Source: Halpernia sp048269545 (GTDB lineage: Bacteria > Bacteroidota > Bacteroidia > Flavobacteriales > Weeksellaceae). From it: a DNA stretch of 64,000 nucleotides. Under the pieces are notes generated by a model. The model saw only the letters and a list, made by a program, of their open reading frames with translations, was not told where the DNA came from and did not search any database. Both the position numbers and the translations under genes were made by a program. Every line of letters starts with the position of its first letter. Within the stretch, counting starts at the first letter, position 1. Positions 10,201 through 17,415 of this stretch are shown in pieces. The stretch is taken from positions 1-64,000 of the forward strand of contig NZ_JBLXIJ010000007.1 in NCBI RefSeq assembly GCF_048269545.1, in the 5' to 3' direction.

Positions 10201-11125
10201 GTTCTTTTAAAATTCTTGCAGAATAATTAAATTCTATTTTATTGAAATTTTGACTTCCTGCGACAGTTTCATTTGCACCCCATTGCACATTTGAAATAAC
10301 TGCTACATTATTACTTTGGGTATAGTTGTAAGTTATATAATTCCCCTGCGCATCTTTCCATTTTACAATATTATATTCAATGGGCGTTCTGGCTGTGCTT
10401 GCACCAGTAGTTGTTGCGCCATACCAAGCCTGCGATCCGTCTTCAAAGGTAACTTCCCAATATTCCGGACCCGTCCATAATTGACCGGTAATTGAACCTA
10501 AAGATTTTATTAAAACATTTGAATATTTTTCAGTTGTATAAGTTGCCCCAGATTTTCCGTAAGTTGCAGGGCTATCACTTTTTAGAATAAGTCTTTGTCC
10601 GTTAAAAGAATAATAATCTGAATAATCCAGATTTATTCCAGCAACCTCGCCATCCTTCTCAATGGTTTTTCCCATTCGAGAGATACTGGAAAGTCCCGAT
10701 ATACTCCAACCATAACCCGCAATTCCATTTCCCGACCCACTTGTGTACACCAAGTTAACCTGTGGTGCCACACTTTTTATTCCCGGTGGAAGGGCAATTG
10801 GTAAAGTGTACTGTAATTGGCCTCCACCCGTCACATCAATATTTCCCTGGGTATCGTGGAATTTATTCGTTGGCGTGTCGGTTGTGCCAGAAGGATTAGC
10901 ACCTCCTGCTCCAGAATCAACCGGACTGCCTCCAGTATCAGTAGACGCACCTATTTTAGCAATAAAGGGATTTGATGTGGTAGAAACGGCTCTAAAACCT
11001 GGAGTTAAAATAACAGCCTGTGGATCCTGAACCGTTCGCGTAGTTGTTTCAGTCTGATTAAGAATGGTTTGGGCATTGCAAAGCAAAGAAAGTGCGGATG
11101 CAACGAGGAAGTATATTTTTTTCAT
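4253..11125 (-). CDS. SpvB/FG-GAP/RHS-repeat polymorphic toxin
   Basis: 2290-residue exported protein. In order: signal peptide (1-19, ending CNAQ); SpvB-like domain (about 85-330, with NKFHDTQGNIDVTGGGQ and GYGWSISGL); several Ca-binding-type FG-GAP/VCBS repeats (DYNGDGFIDF near 407, then DIDSDGLSEL, DFDNDGVQDI, DLNGDRNIEI, DLDNDGKSDF near 770); YD/RHS repeats (about 1200-1900); and the RHS core (GRLYDPLLRRFLNADE ... YVLNNPLIYSDSNGE, ending near 1945). The remaining 345 residues are the variable tip, with hydrophobic segments and then a Gly-rich beta domain ending in GNYRIGID ... HPIQNVLAHQ. From memory this resembles polymorphic toxin type 23 domains. The core looks richer in G+C than the tip. 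It is followed by a candidate immunity gene and preceded by accessory exported proteins. The likely role is contact-dependent antagonism; the target is unknown. Confidence 0.85.
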   Translation of the reverse strand: MKKIYFLVASALSLLCNAQTILNQTETTTRTVQDPQAVILTPGFRAVSTTSNPFIAKIGASTDTGGSPVDSGAGGANPSGTTDTPTNKFHDTQGNIDVTGGGQLQYTLPIALPPGIKSVAPQVNLVYTSGSGNGIAGYGWSISGLSSISRMGKTIEKDGEVAGINLDYSDYYSFNGQRLILKSDSPATYGKSGATYTTEKYSNVLIKSLGSITGQLWTGPEYWEVTFEDGSQAWYGATTTGASTARTPIEYNIVKWKDAQGNYITYNYTQSNNVAVISNVQWGANETVAGSQNFNKIEFNYSARILKEQSFVNGVEFIQDKLLENVLVSTNGAQFKKYVVNYESPNINNDTTNTLSYQFVKSVQEFNSQNESANPITFTTKSLVTSTSEKPFGDFQNVITSGDYNGDGFIDFILRQPAQNGKPEGDYIYFDAINNTAPPYVYLGPSSAYLTSTLLTFNIKPADNYIKPKQGLIITSNNNSDPHTTGNLELNYYSIKSDSSVLNTTTNPLVLEYTKTINASQINFDDNLYSITPPSYNYISESKKSQPIDFKEVDIDSDGLSELIFSVADAKCYQRVIVEDPLKTTWLCNNLGYRTIVIDNSDLIANTIHTILPPTDKDILAKSSILDFDNDGVQDIISIKAKETNESVSFYTKQGLTGEVVQQTVSTPLNDVFQYSIKKSNNNYVVALKNTFLVKGYTDAIQFGDLNGDRNIEILAPLNKGSQSSVYNQGWSIYLNNGAGLSEFLQGFASYYKNDNPSNTYQDYTYPGMVDLDNDGKSDFVNFYAGYNYQGSGFSNLILWKYSEFQYNPTNPQFRWSYKMTTLFTNLKGGTQMTPVYGNFRINNTVSKINFISNSLTDANDRKIISYNHYSLSNDKNINSVTQGGINTQIDYKELDPTVNPNFYAPVKKEQYPYVELDKVSQSFAVSQLQQNITVNGTPLIRLQDFRYRGMITHLQGRGMIGFRQTARSSWYAAGFENTKIWSGAEIDPLNEGVPVKEWSIHTNIESQIFPTDLSVNNTQLTSFKSTTYKTDKLLNNVVQTGTISDANKTKIVTAIVPTSTTSKNFITNDTTTDTVEYGSYYLPNKTISNINSGYGIKTTTLDYTHNLTGVGKDYFVGRPQSKTETMVAYGDTKSAKVDYTYANNLLDTQKTWNRDNTGWLQEKYTYDGFGNITQKVSSNSIDANKQTIKSTYEPQGRFVTKTTDNLGLETNITYNDWGQVLTQINPLLNKLTNTYDAWGKLLTTKNNLSGTTSYTYEKLGNGDTKVTEYSPDNDQKITYTNNLGQNYKSTTKGFVQGVYTSKSVEFDILGRKTKDSEPYFEGSETPRWNVIAYDDTVYPGKATATAFNGKKMETSVSGKTTSVKELNGYNRTNTKTTDALGNVVSTTDKGGTITFAYNAAGEQTEAKYDTNSVKTTYDAWGNKIKFDDPSNGVYEYTYQGYFGTISKIKSPKGTKEYTYNSLGQLITQKETSTDGTSTNKVIAFSYDDKGRVIGKSGTSKGEAFSSYINFDSQGKTISSGESSNGKYFMQKGITYDDKARVSSYEKSLYSSGILTKVTIENVYSSWSGDLYQVKDKTSGKILWQLDETNAKGLVKSAKLGGTTINNLYDANYFLINTSHTKTVGGNTVLQMGYTFNAIKNELTHRTRGGDFNLSESFTYDDNNRLLNWTNPKTGVLSNNVYDIKGRITSNDQVGTIKFENTTSLYRPSSVVLNAAGTANYNNDLIQTISYNENNDPIFIDGIKGDVAFQYGLTAMRQRVTYGGNFAADQEGKFTKFYSEDGSYEILKDNVTGKEKHLLYIGGTPYDSNIVFIKNYTETKGSYKFLHKDYLGSILAVSDENGNALEQRHYDAWGNFTHLKIGTGAIITDKNIIDNTALLIDRGYTSHEHFAEVGIIHMNGRLYDPLLRRFLNADENIQDPTNTQNYNKYGYVLNNPLIYSDSNGEWFGIDDLIVAAASFVIGYVSHGIMTGQWGWSAVKAGFQFAIMGWISYNTAGLASGKVSSVMWNFVGNSAINTAISCVIPPMNISIEDFDFSISPSIAIGNGWGFGANISATFHAGDFSISGGFGLMHYGGHAGSGASGWEYRKSAMLGYSSKAFSMSLGTNKWSGLHPQQTGIIGLGSGDFSLTYENDGSPFASGPSGTHLGDNNDRWRTAAMTVNIGDFHAGFNLFTGERYSNSYYENLGHDYPTMIGMELGRANNWGDYIDGGYGAKLKYGLVEEIGPRYRLGAAYIGWGNYRIGIDSDRHVRHPIQNVLAHQWISPQPGFQVLSGGMKSYFQYQTRNKFTSW

Positions 11126-11187
11126 ACAGGATAATAAGTATGTTATTTTTTAATGCTCTTAAAAAGAAATAATTAGAGAATTCTAAA

Positions 11188-11655
11188 TTATTGTTTGATG
11201 ATATTTTTTGAAATCACGCGGCCGTCCGTCAGTTGAAATCTCACGATGTAAACCCCCATGTAATAACCGGTCATATCAATTTCGACTTTTCTGTTAAGTT
11301 CGGGTTTGTTTTCCCTTTGGAATGCCCAGTGTACTGTGCTATGCTCGTACAAACTTACATTTTGAATGAGGCCATCTACTTCCTCTGCCCATTCAATTGT
11401 CAAAATTGTTTTTACCGGGACTGGATAGATATTTACTTTGGAGAGAAAAAGATCATCTTCATTCACTTGCGGCGTTGCGCTTGTTTCAACAAGTGGCGTC
11501 TTATTCTCTCCATTCGTAATCCGGTTTGCATTGATATCTGTTCCCCTGTATTTCTGGTTTCCTGCTTCATCATATTTGAAGTAAACCTCAGTTTGTGAAT
11601 AAGCCAATATCCCTATAAATAAGGTAAATATGCTAAGTGGTTTTGTTTTCATCAT
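11188..11655 (-). CDS. small exported protein with T9SS type A sorting domain
   Basis: 155 residues. A signal peptide (about 1-20, ending AYSQ) is followed by a short segment reading YFKYDEAGNQKYRG, which resembles one RHS/YD repeat, and then a C-terminal sorting domain of about 75 residues (VNIYPVPVKTILTIEW ... GYYMGVYIVRF, ending SKNIIKQ). The sorting domain targets proteins through the type IX secretion system to the cell surface. It lies in the operon just upstream of the RHS gene, with 62 bases between them. A role in surface display or assembly of the RHS toxin is plausible but inferred. Confidence 0.8.
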   Translation of the reverse strand: MMKTKPLSIFTLFIGILAYSQTEVYFKYDEAGNQKYRGTDINANRITNGENKTPLVETSATPQVNEDDLFLSKVNIYPVPVKTILTIEWAEEVDGLIQNVSLYEHSTVHWAFQRENKPELNRKVEIDMTGYYMGVYIVRFQLTDGRVISKNIIKQ

Positions 11656-11659
11656 ATTT

Positions 11660-12712
11660 TTATTTTGATAGAAGTTGCTGTAATTTTTGTTCCAAAGCTT
11701 CTATTTTTTCAGATTGAAGCCTCAGCGTTTTATTTTCTTCTTGAAGTTCTTTTATTTGCTTATTCTGCTCTATAGAATACAAAGTCAGTTCTTCTATTTT
11801 TTGAAGAAGTTTTATTTGAAATTCCCCCACATTTACGCCCTCTTTTTCCATTTCTTTGGCTGAAGCGATTTCTGGTAAATGTTTTTTCTCTTTGATGTGT
11901 TTTTCTACTTCTTCTAATGTTGGAAGTTGGTAATCTTCTTCAAATACAAAATCTGCCGTGGGTGTGGTGGTCACTTTTATCTCTTTGGCTTCTAGTTTGG
12001 CAGCAATTTTCACATTATCAGAAAATGCAGCTTTTCCTTTAACATCCAAATTATATTCTGGGTTATCTGTTCCAATTCCAACCATTCCATTTTTAAGTGT
12101 TAATTCATTCATATATTTACTGTAGTAAGAACTTAAAATCAATGAGGATTTTGAATTCACCCCTGAGGCAAACTCGAGGGAACTTTTAATTCTTGCTCCA
12201 GGACTATCACTAGCAAAAGATGTAAAATAAATGCTACTGCCCGCTCCACCAATATTCGTGATGTTTCTTAAAACAATATTTCCACTTACATCTAACCTCT
12301 CGGTTGGTAAATTATTTCCTATCCCAACACTTCCATTAAAAATGGCTGATTTATCCACAGCATTAAATTTGACGATAGGAGTGGAATAATTACCAATAAA
12401 AAAGAAATCCAAATCATTTGCAGGTCCATGAGCACCAAACCCTCCAAAATTTGTTAATGCATCCGGACTAGAAAAATAATATCCCCTCGTCCAAGGGGCT
12501 GAGTAAGCTAACAATGATGTTCCAGCTATGGGGAGATCTTTATCAACTAAAAATTTATTTTGAACATCAAATGTTGCTATAGGTTGAGCATTTACTCCAA
12601 CATAATTGGTTCCATTTGTTACTGTATTAACATTTCCGTTGGGCGTAAAAATTTGTGCATTAAATATTGTGAAACACCCTATGTTTAGAAATAAAAGAAA
12701 TATTTTTTTCAT
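11660..12712 (-). CDS. tail-fibre-like exported protein
   Basis: 350 residues with a signal peptide (ending FNAQ). The body carries the NGNVGIGT-type repeats typical of Bacteroidota tail-fibre/adhesin-like proteins (GSVGIGNNLPTERLDVSGN, MVGIGTDNPEYNLDVKGKA). The C-terminal 100 residues contain the conserved ADFVFEEDYQLPTLEEVEKHI ... KHLPEIASA ... GEFQIKLLQKIEELTLY segment, followed by a leucine-zipper-like coiled coil. Such proteins commonly accompany RHS loci in Flavobacteriia. It is only 4 bases from the following T9SS-sorted gene, so they are co-transcribed. Probably a surface fibre or structural partner; exact function unknown. Confidence 0.75.
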   Translation of the reverse strand: MKKIFLLFLNIGCFTIFNAQIFTPNGNVNTVTNGTNYVGVNAQPIATFDVQNKFLVDKDLPIAGTSLLAYSAPWTRGYYFSSPDALTNFGGFGAHGPANDLDFFFIGNYSTPIVKFNAVDKSAIFNGSVGIGNNLPTERLDVSGNIVLRNITNIGGAGSSIYFTSFASDSPGARIKSSLEFASGVNSKSSLILSSYYSKYMNELTLKNGMVGIGTDNPEYNLDVKGKAAFSDNVKIAAKLEAKEIKVTTTPTADFVFEEDYQLPTLEEVEKHIKEKKHLPEIASAKEMEKEGVNVGEFQIKLLQKIEELTLYSIEQNKQIKELQEENKTLRLQSEKIEALEQKLQQLLSK

Positions 12713-12740
12713 GTTTATTGTTTATAATTATCTTATTAAT

Positions 12741-12950
12741 TTATATGAAATTTAATTTTGAGTATAGTTGACGGAAATACAAAGTCTGGATATAGCTTCC
12801 CGAAACTAAATATTGTCCATCAATAGTAAGAGAAATGGGCGCGAGAAAATCTTGCGAGGAAGATTGAATGTTTTTCTGCCAAAGCACGTCTTGTGACTGC
12901 AAGCCTATTGTACCGATAAAAATAGAAAGGCAATAGTAAAGTTTTATCAT
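12741..12950 (-). pseudogene. truncated first gene of the RHS operon
   Basis: 69 codons: signal peptide (MIKLYYCLSIFIGTIGLQSQ), then DVLWQKNIQSSSQDFLAPIS and TIDGQYLVSGSYIQ, then an early stop. From memory, related Chryseobacterium RHS operons start with a much longer exported protein with the same N-terminus, repeated beta-propeller-like units and a sorting domain. Here the frame stops soon after the first repeat, so this is best read as a truncated remnant. The operon promoter lies just upstream. A genuine short exported peptide cannot be excluded. Confidence 0.55.
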
Positions 12951-12977
12951 GAGCAGATAATTGTTTTATTGAAGGCG

Positions 12978-12985
12978 CAAATTTA
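12978..12985 (-). promoter_or_regulatory. promoter of the RHS operon
   Basis: The minus strand carries TAAATTTG, matching the Bacteroidota -7 consensus TANNTTTG, 28 bases before the first ATG of the operon at 12,950. The -33 element is weak. All genes from 12,950 down to 3,714 run the same way with short gaps, so this is the likely main promoter. Confidence 0.55.
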
Positions 12986-13200
12986 AGAATTTTTTATGAT
13001 TAAACTTGATTTTTTAACAAAATTTAACAAACGAGGGTCATTTTTTATGAAATTGGGGTTAATTGCAAAATTGCATTTGGAAATCTGTTTACCAATATCC
13101 AAATAGTAGTCTAATTAAAAGTTTACCAGTAGTGCATTATAAAAGGTTATTCATAATACGATAAAATCTTATATTGTATTGATTACCAATCGGATACACT

Positions 13201-13518
13201 ATGAATAACCTAGATGCAATTTACGATTTTATTATAAATGAATTAAGAAAATTGTCGAAGAATGAAAACTTTTATTTTAAACCTATTAAACCTAAACTTT
13301 CTGATTTAGAATTGACTGCTATAAATATTTCCGCAGAATACCTGTCCATAGATTCTGAATATCAATTGTTTAGATATCTGGAAAATTCAAAATTGAAAAA
13401 TTTGATTGAGAGAGCGTTTATAATCGGAGAAAAACAAAATTATTCTCTCATATGGAGAATATAAGAAAATCGATAGTTGCAAAATTTAATGAAAGTGGAA
13501 CTGCATTTATTGTTGTAA
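13201..13518 (+). pseudogene. frameshifted, truncated IS982-family transposase
   Basis: The first 70 codons (MNNLDAIYDFIINELRKL ... KPKLSDLELTAI ... AEYLSIDSEYQLFRYL) match the N-terminus of IS982 transposases. Around 13,412 the frame shifts: the conserved YNRRKTKLFSHMENIR continuation is found in another frame. The remnant then stops where the IS3-family element begins at 13,519. The catalytic DDE domain is missing, and no continuation is visible on the far side of the inserted element. Confidence 0.8.
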
Positions 13519-13599
13519 TGACCTTCTCCCGAAAAACAGCAACAATTAAAAGTAGAGATTTTTCGATAAAATAATTAATTTTAAACAAAGAAAAATCAG

Positions 13600-13866
13600 A
13601 TAAAAAAGAGCAGATTTACAGAAAGTCAGATTGTTTTCGCCTTGAAACAGACCGAGACGGGAGTAAAAGTAGAAGAAGTATGCCGCAAAATGGGCATCAG
13701 TGAGGCAACTTTTTACAATTGGAAGAAGAAATTCGGAGGATTTAGCATAACGGAACTTCGCCGTTTACGTCAGCTGGAAGAAGAGAACAGCCAACTCAAA
13801 AAGCTGGTAGCGGATCTAAGTTTGGATAAGCAGATTCTTCAGGATGTTCTGAAAAAAAAGTTCTAA
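13600..13866 (+). pseudogene. IS3-family orfA with lost start codon
   Basis: The frame reads KKSRFTESQIVFALKQTETG, then VEEVCRKMGISEATFYNWKKK, then a leucine-zipper segment ending DKQILQDVLKKKF. This is the DNA-binding HTH_Tnp_1 protein of IS3 elements, about 88 residues. The expected ATG before KKSRF is ATA at 13,600-13,602, and the next in-frame start-like codon is a TTG at 13,642. The A-rich run at its end (about 13,852) is the normal position for programmed frameshifting into orfB. Translation from ATA or TTG would be weak. Confidence 0.75.
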
Positions 13867-14709
13867 AGCCGGTTCAGAGGCGTGAACTGGCGAAAGGAAT
13901 ACAGCAGGATTACCGGGTTTCTCAGCGAAGAAGCTGCCGTTTGGTATTTTTACAGCACAGTGTTTATTATTACCATCCACACCGGAGAGATGACACGGCT
14001 CTGAAATGAGGCTCATAGAACTATCCAACATTCGTGTGCGCTACGGCGTGCAGCGTTTACATATTCTCCTGAGACGGGAAGGATGGAAAGACAATCACAT
14101 AAGGATCTACAGAATCTATTGTGAGGAAGGTTTGAATCTGAGGAGAAAACGAAACAAAAGAGTAAAATCTGCACGCTCCAGGGTTCCTACCAATGGCATT
14201 GCTTCTAATTTACACGAATGCTGGAGCATGGATTTTATGAGCGATGCCTTGTTTGACGGCAAGAAATTCAGGATCTTAACTTTAGTGGAAAATTATAGCC
14301 GTAAATCTTTAATTCTTCATTCCGGAATCTCCATTAAAGGAGAGGATGTTGCAGAAATATTAAAAAATGTTACCTTTGAGCAGCAAGCCTGTCCCAAGCG
14401 AATTAAGATTGATAATGGACCGGAGCTTATCAGTAAAGCATTGGACAGATGAGCTTATGAAAGAAAAATAGAATTGGAATTTTCCAGACCGGGAAACCTA
14501 CGCATAATGCATTTATAGAGAGTTTTAACGGATCATTAAGGGATGAATGCCTTAATGTGAATTGGTTTTTACCGCTGGAGGATGCACAGCAAAAGTTGGA
14601 TGTGTGGAAAGAGGATTATAACAGCTACAGACCTCATAGCTCATTGGGAAATTTAACGCCAAACGAGTTCATTGAAAATAGTCAAAAAATACAAATTTCT
14701 CTACTTTAG
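13860..14709 (+). pseudogene. IS3-family orfB (DDE integrase), broken
   Basis: Reconstructed over three frames it gives a full rve-type integrase: VRYGVQRLHILLRREGW, then WSMDFMSDALFDG (first Asp), KIDNGPELISKAL (second Asp), HNAFIESFNGSLRDECLN (Glu) and YNSYRPHSSLGNLTPNEF at the end. Lesions: a one-base loss near 14,007 (CTGAAATGAGG), TGG changed to TGA at 14,450-14,452, and a one-base loss near 14,490 in the run before ACCTACGCAT. The catalytic triad itself is conserved, so inactivation is recent. Confidence 0.85.
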
Positions 14710-14736
14710 ACTGTTCCATATATCGGGGGGAGGTCA

Positions 14737-15033
14737 TTTAACCAAAAACTCTACTTTTGAGTGTATCTAAGAAAGAGGAGATTACACTCCGCTTAAAGTT
14801 CACATCTTTTCTTTTTTCTTTCATATATTATTTTACTCAAAACTGAAATATTGATGCGGTATAATCTAAATTGTAATTAGTCCCTACTTCCAAAATCAGG
14901 GACTAAAACAGGGATTGTTTAATGGTTTTTATAATGGTTTACGATTGTTCAAATTTATTTAAGTTGCTTATTTTCAGCGAAATGATGTTTTAAAATGGTT
15001 TATTGGTTTCTACAATTATTCCCTCCAACTCCA
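14737..15033. other. non-coding stretch right of the IS3 element
   Basis: No gene seen on either strand. It contains a short inverted repeat AGTCCCT / AGGGACT at 14,879-14,904 and otherwise AT-rich sequence. It may mark the right border region of the accessory segment, but I see no integrase-site signature. Confidence 0.4.
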
Positions 15034-15064
15034 CAAAAAAACCACTTTATAAAAGTGGTTTTTT
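15034..15064. terminator. bidirectional stem-loop terminator
   Basis: AAAACCACTTT and AAAGTGGTTTT arms flanked by A and T runs, 20 bases beyond the stop of the minus-strand gene at 15,084. It works as an intrinsic terminator for that gene and would also stop plus-strand read-through from the IS element. Confidence 0.8.
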
Positions 15065-15083
15065 AATTTTAATGGTGATTAAA

Positions 15084-15770
15084 TTACAAAATCTCTGCTA
15101 ATTTTTGTAAATCTTTCGAGTCAGATAAGTCCACTCTATTATTTTTAAAATATTGAGTAATTATCTCTTTCTTTTCTGGATACATCTCGATTAGTTTTTT
15201 CTTATTAGAAGGCATTTCCACTATTTCTGCATCTCCTTTTTTAATGAAATAAACTGGTTTATCTTTAGAGAAATTTGCATTAGCCGCTTCATCATAAGAC
15301 GTTCTTGCTGGTTTTGCTTTATTATAAGTAATGTGCTCCTTTCTATAAATTTTAACTGTGGGCTTATCAATTATTTCATATAAATAACCTGTAATTTTAG
15401 TATTATTATAATTATAAGTTACTAATTTCAAATGAAGATTTAACGCTTCAAAATAAATATCAGAAAATTTTGGTAATTTTAATAGTGCTAAATTTCCATT
15501 TTCGGTTTCATATTCCACTTCATCGTTATTTGCATTATACCGCATTTTTGTAGTTCCTTCTACTCCCTTCACTTTTGCATCCATGAATGGATAAGCATAA
15601 GGTGTTCCATCAATATTTTCATTATTATTCAACAATTTATGTCCTTCTATCCCGGAATAAATTCCGTCTATTTTATTTGTTGGAAAAGGTGTGGGAAGGT
15701 CACGTGGTTTCTGTGCTATATTCTTACTAAAAGTAAATATTAAAAGGGGAATAATCAATAATTTTCTCAT
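15084..15770 (-). CDS. hypothetical exported protein
   Basis: 228 residues with a signal peptide (ending KNIAQ). The body is mostly beta-type, with repeated Tyr/Asn-rich segments, and a Lys-rich helical end. It resembles in style the uncharacterised exported proteins of Flavobacteriia, but I do not recognise a named family. It is a single-gene unit with its own promoter (TATATTTG at 15,807-15,814) and terminator. Function unknown. Confidence 0.7.
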   Translation of the reverse strand: MRKLLIIPLLIFTFSKNIAQKPRDLPTPFPTNKIDGIYSGIEGHKLLNNNENIDGTPYAYPFMDAKVKGVEGTTKMRYNANNDEVEYETENGNLALLKLPKFSDIYFEALNLHLKLVTYNYNNTKITGYLYEIIDKPTVKIYRKEHITYNKAKPARTSYDEAANANFSKDKPVYFIKKGDAEIVEMPSNKKKLIEMYPEKKEIITQYFKNNRVDLSDSKDLQKLAEIL

Positions 15771-15806
15771 TTTATTTTGTTTTATTTTGTTTCACTTTAT
15801 TTATTA

Positions 15807-15814
15807 CAAATATA
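15807..15814 (-). promoter_or_regulatory. promoter of the exported protein gene at 15,084-15,770
   Basis: TATATTTG on the minus strand, matching TANNTTTG, 37 bases upstream of the ATG at 15,770. The rest of the 15,771-16,051 gap is AT-rich, with no recognised element. Confidence 0.5.
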
Positions 15815-16051
15815 ATTTAATTTTTAAATGATTTACAATTACTTCAAAACGAATACCAAGAAGCCAATACATTCATTTTAATTTATTTAAAATTAACTTC
15901 AATATAGTTAGAAAAACTGAGTTATTTTTTTATTGTACAATCTTTTATTTTAATATATCTTAGAACAAAATATGATAGATATAAGTTATTTAAAAAGTGC
16001 TTCTAAAAAGTTGAATATATTAAGCAATTTAATTTTTTATAATTAAAGTTT

Positions 16052-16819
16052 ATGTATCGAAAACCATTTAAAACAGAAACTAAGAAATTTAATTCGATTA
16101 TAAAATCGAGCGCATTACTGTTTATTTTAATTTTTAATACCGGATTTTCTCAAAAAAATTATCCAAAAGACAGCTCAAAAATTCAAGAAAAAACTTTAAA
16201 AATAAAACAATTTATTTTTCCTGCAACTTTGGTTACCGCTGGTTTTATCTCATTATCAAATCCAAAACTAAATGAATCGATAAAAAATAATATTCAAGAA
16301 AAAAATTCCAATTTTCATACAACAATTGATAATTACACAGAATTCATTCCTGGGGCAGCTGTTTTTGCACTAAATGCTTTTGGCGTAAAAGGAAAACACA
16401 ACTGGAAAGATGCAGCATTAATTTACGGAACCTCTCTTGCAATTACAGCCACTGTTGTTTTTTCATTAAAATCTATAACACGCGAACAACGTCCAGATTT
16501 TTCTGATAATAATTCTTTTCCATCAGGTCATACTGCAATTGCTTTTGCTTCCGCCGAATTTCTTTGGCAAGAATATAAAAATTCTCCGTGGATTGGTTTT
16601 TCAGGTTATACAATTGCAATTGCAACAGGTGTTTTGCGAATGTATAACAATAAACATTGGTTTGGTGACGTACTTGCAGGTGCAGGATTTGGAATTGCTT
16701 CTGCGAAACTGTCATATTATTTATATGATAAAATTTTCATAAAAAAAGGTTGGAGTTTTACATTTTATCCAATTTACATTAATAATATCGCAGGATTTTC
16801 TTATGTTTATCGTTTTTAA
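16052..16819 (+). CDS. PAP2-family phosphatase
   Basis: 255 residues with an N-terminal hydrophobic export segment (about 18-34). All three phosphatidic-acid-phosphatase motifs are visible: K140 to RP147-148 (KSITREQRP), PSGH at 157-160, and R196 ... H202 ... D206 (RMYNNKHWFGD). Members remove phosphate from lipids such as undecaprenyl diphosphate or lipid A on the periplasmic side of the inner membrane. The protein ends in a beta-strand-like tail (FYPIYINNIAGFSYVYRF), unusual for inner-membrane PAP2 enzymes, which may indicate outer-membrane association. A DUF2147 gene follows 12 bases later and is probably co-transcribed. Confidence 0.9.
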   Translation: MYRKPFKTETKKFNSIIKSSALLFILIFNTGFSQKNYPKDSSKIQEKTLKIKQFIFPATLVTAGFISLSNPKLNESIKNNIQEKNSNFHTTIDNYTEFIPGAAVFALNAFGVKGKHNWKDAALIYGTSLAITATVVFSLKSITREQRPDFSDNNSFPSGHTAIAFASAEFLWQEYKNSPWIGFSGYTIAIATGVLRMYNNKHWFGDVLAGAGFGIASAKLSYYLYDKIFIKKGWSFTFYPIYINNIAGFSYVYRF

Positions 16820-16831
16820 AATCCCATTTGT

Positions 16832-17272
16832 ATGTACAAACAAATTACTTTACTTTTTTTATTAATCTTTTTCTGTGCATCTTCTCAAATCAATAAAGAT
16901 GATGTTTTAGGTAAATGGATGGCGACTGACAAAACCGTCGCTGTTCATATTTATAAAAACGGGAATGATTTTAAAGCAAAAGTAATTTGGTTTGATGATG
17001 GTTTTCCTAATGATAAAGTAATGAATTACCAAAAAGATTCTCTCAACCCAAATCCTAAATTAAGAACGAGAAAAGTAATTGGTTTAGATGTTTTGCAAAA
17101 CTTAAAATTTAACGATAAAAAACAAATTTGGGAAAATGGGAAAATTTATGATAGCTCAAGTGGAAAAACTTGGGATGCTTTAATGCACTTAAACAAAGAT
17201 GGGCAACTTTGTGTTCGCGGTTATTGGAAATGGGCATTACTAGGAAAAACCATCTATTTCAATAAATTTTAG
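16832..17272 (+). CDS. DUF2147 domain exported protein
   Basis: 146 residues with a signal peptide (ending CASSQ). The whole mature part matches the DUF2147 pattern: DVLGKWMATDKTVAVHIYKN, then WFDDGFPNDKVMNYQKDSLNPN and LNKDGQLCVRGYWKWALLGKTIYF. The family folds as a lipocalin-like barrel found in the periplasm of many Gram-negative bacteria, with no proven function. It follows the PAP2 gene closely. Confidence 0.85.
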   Translation: MYKQITLLFLLIFFCASSQINKDDVLGKWMATDKTVAVHIYKNGNDFKAKVIWFDDGFPNDKVMNYQKDSLNPNPKLRTRKVIGLDVLQNLKFNDKKQIWENGKIYDSSSGKTWDALMHLNKDGQLCVRGYWKWALLGKTIYFNKF

Positions 17273-17415
17273 TGCTTATATCTAATCGGAAATTAAACCG
17301 AATTTTAGATATTTCAAATTTGTTACAAAAACTTTAAAACTAAAACCATTAATTCTTCAAAATTTGGTGTTCGATTTGGTTTTTAAATTTTCTTATATTT
17401 ATTAAAATTAAGACA

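Larger units (their letters stand above)
13519..14736 (+). mobile_element. IS3-family element (IS407-like), inactivated
   Basis: 1218-bp element with matching ends: TGACCTTCTCCCGA at the left and TCGGGGGGAGGTCA at the right. A second inverted match of AAAGTAGAGA type lies about 30 bases inside each end. It holds orfA and orfB in the usual IS3 layout. No clear target-site duplication is visible next to the ends (GTAA versus TTTA), so one flank may have been rearranged. Four lesions in the transposase frames make it inactive on its own. Confidence 0.8.

Noticed and set aside
10743..11598. Plus-strand frames opposite the RHS and T9SS genes
   Set aside because: Both lie entirely opposite well-supported coding genes and show no family signature.
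14879..14904. Att site candidate (AGTCCCT / AGGGACT)
   Set aside because: Only 7-bp arms and no matching copy near the integrase at 1,207-2,475.
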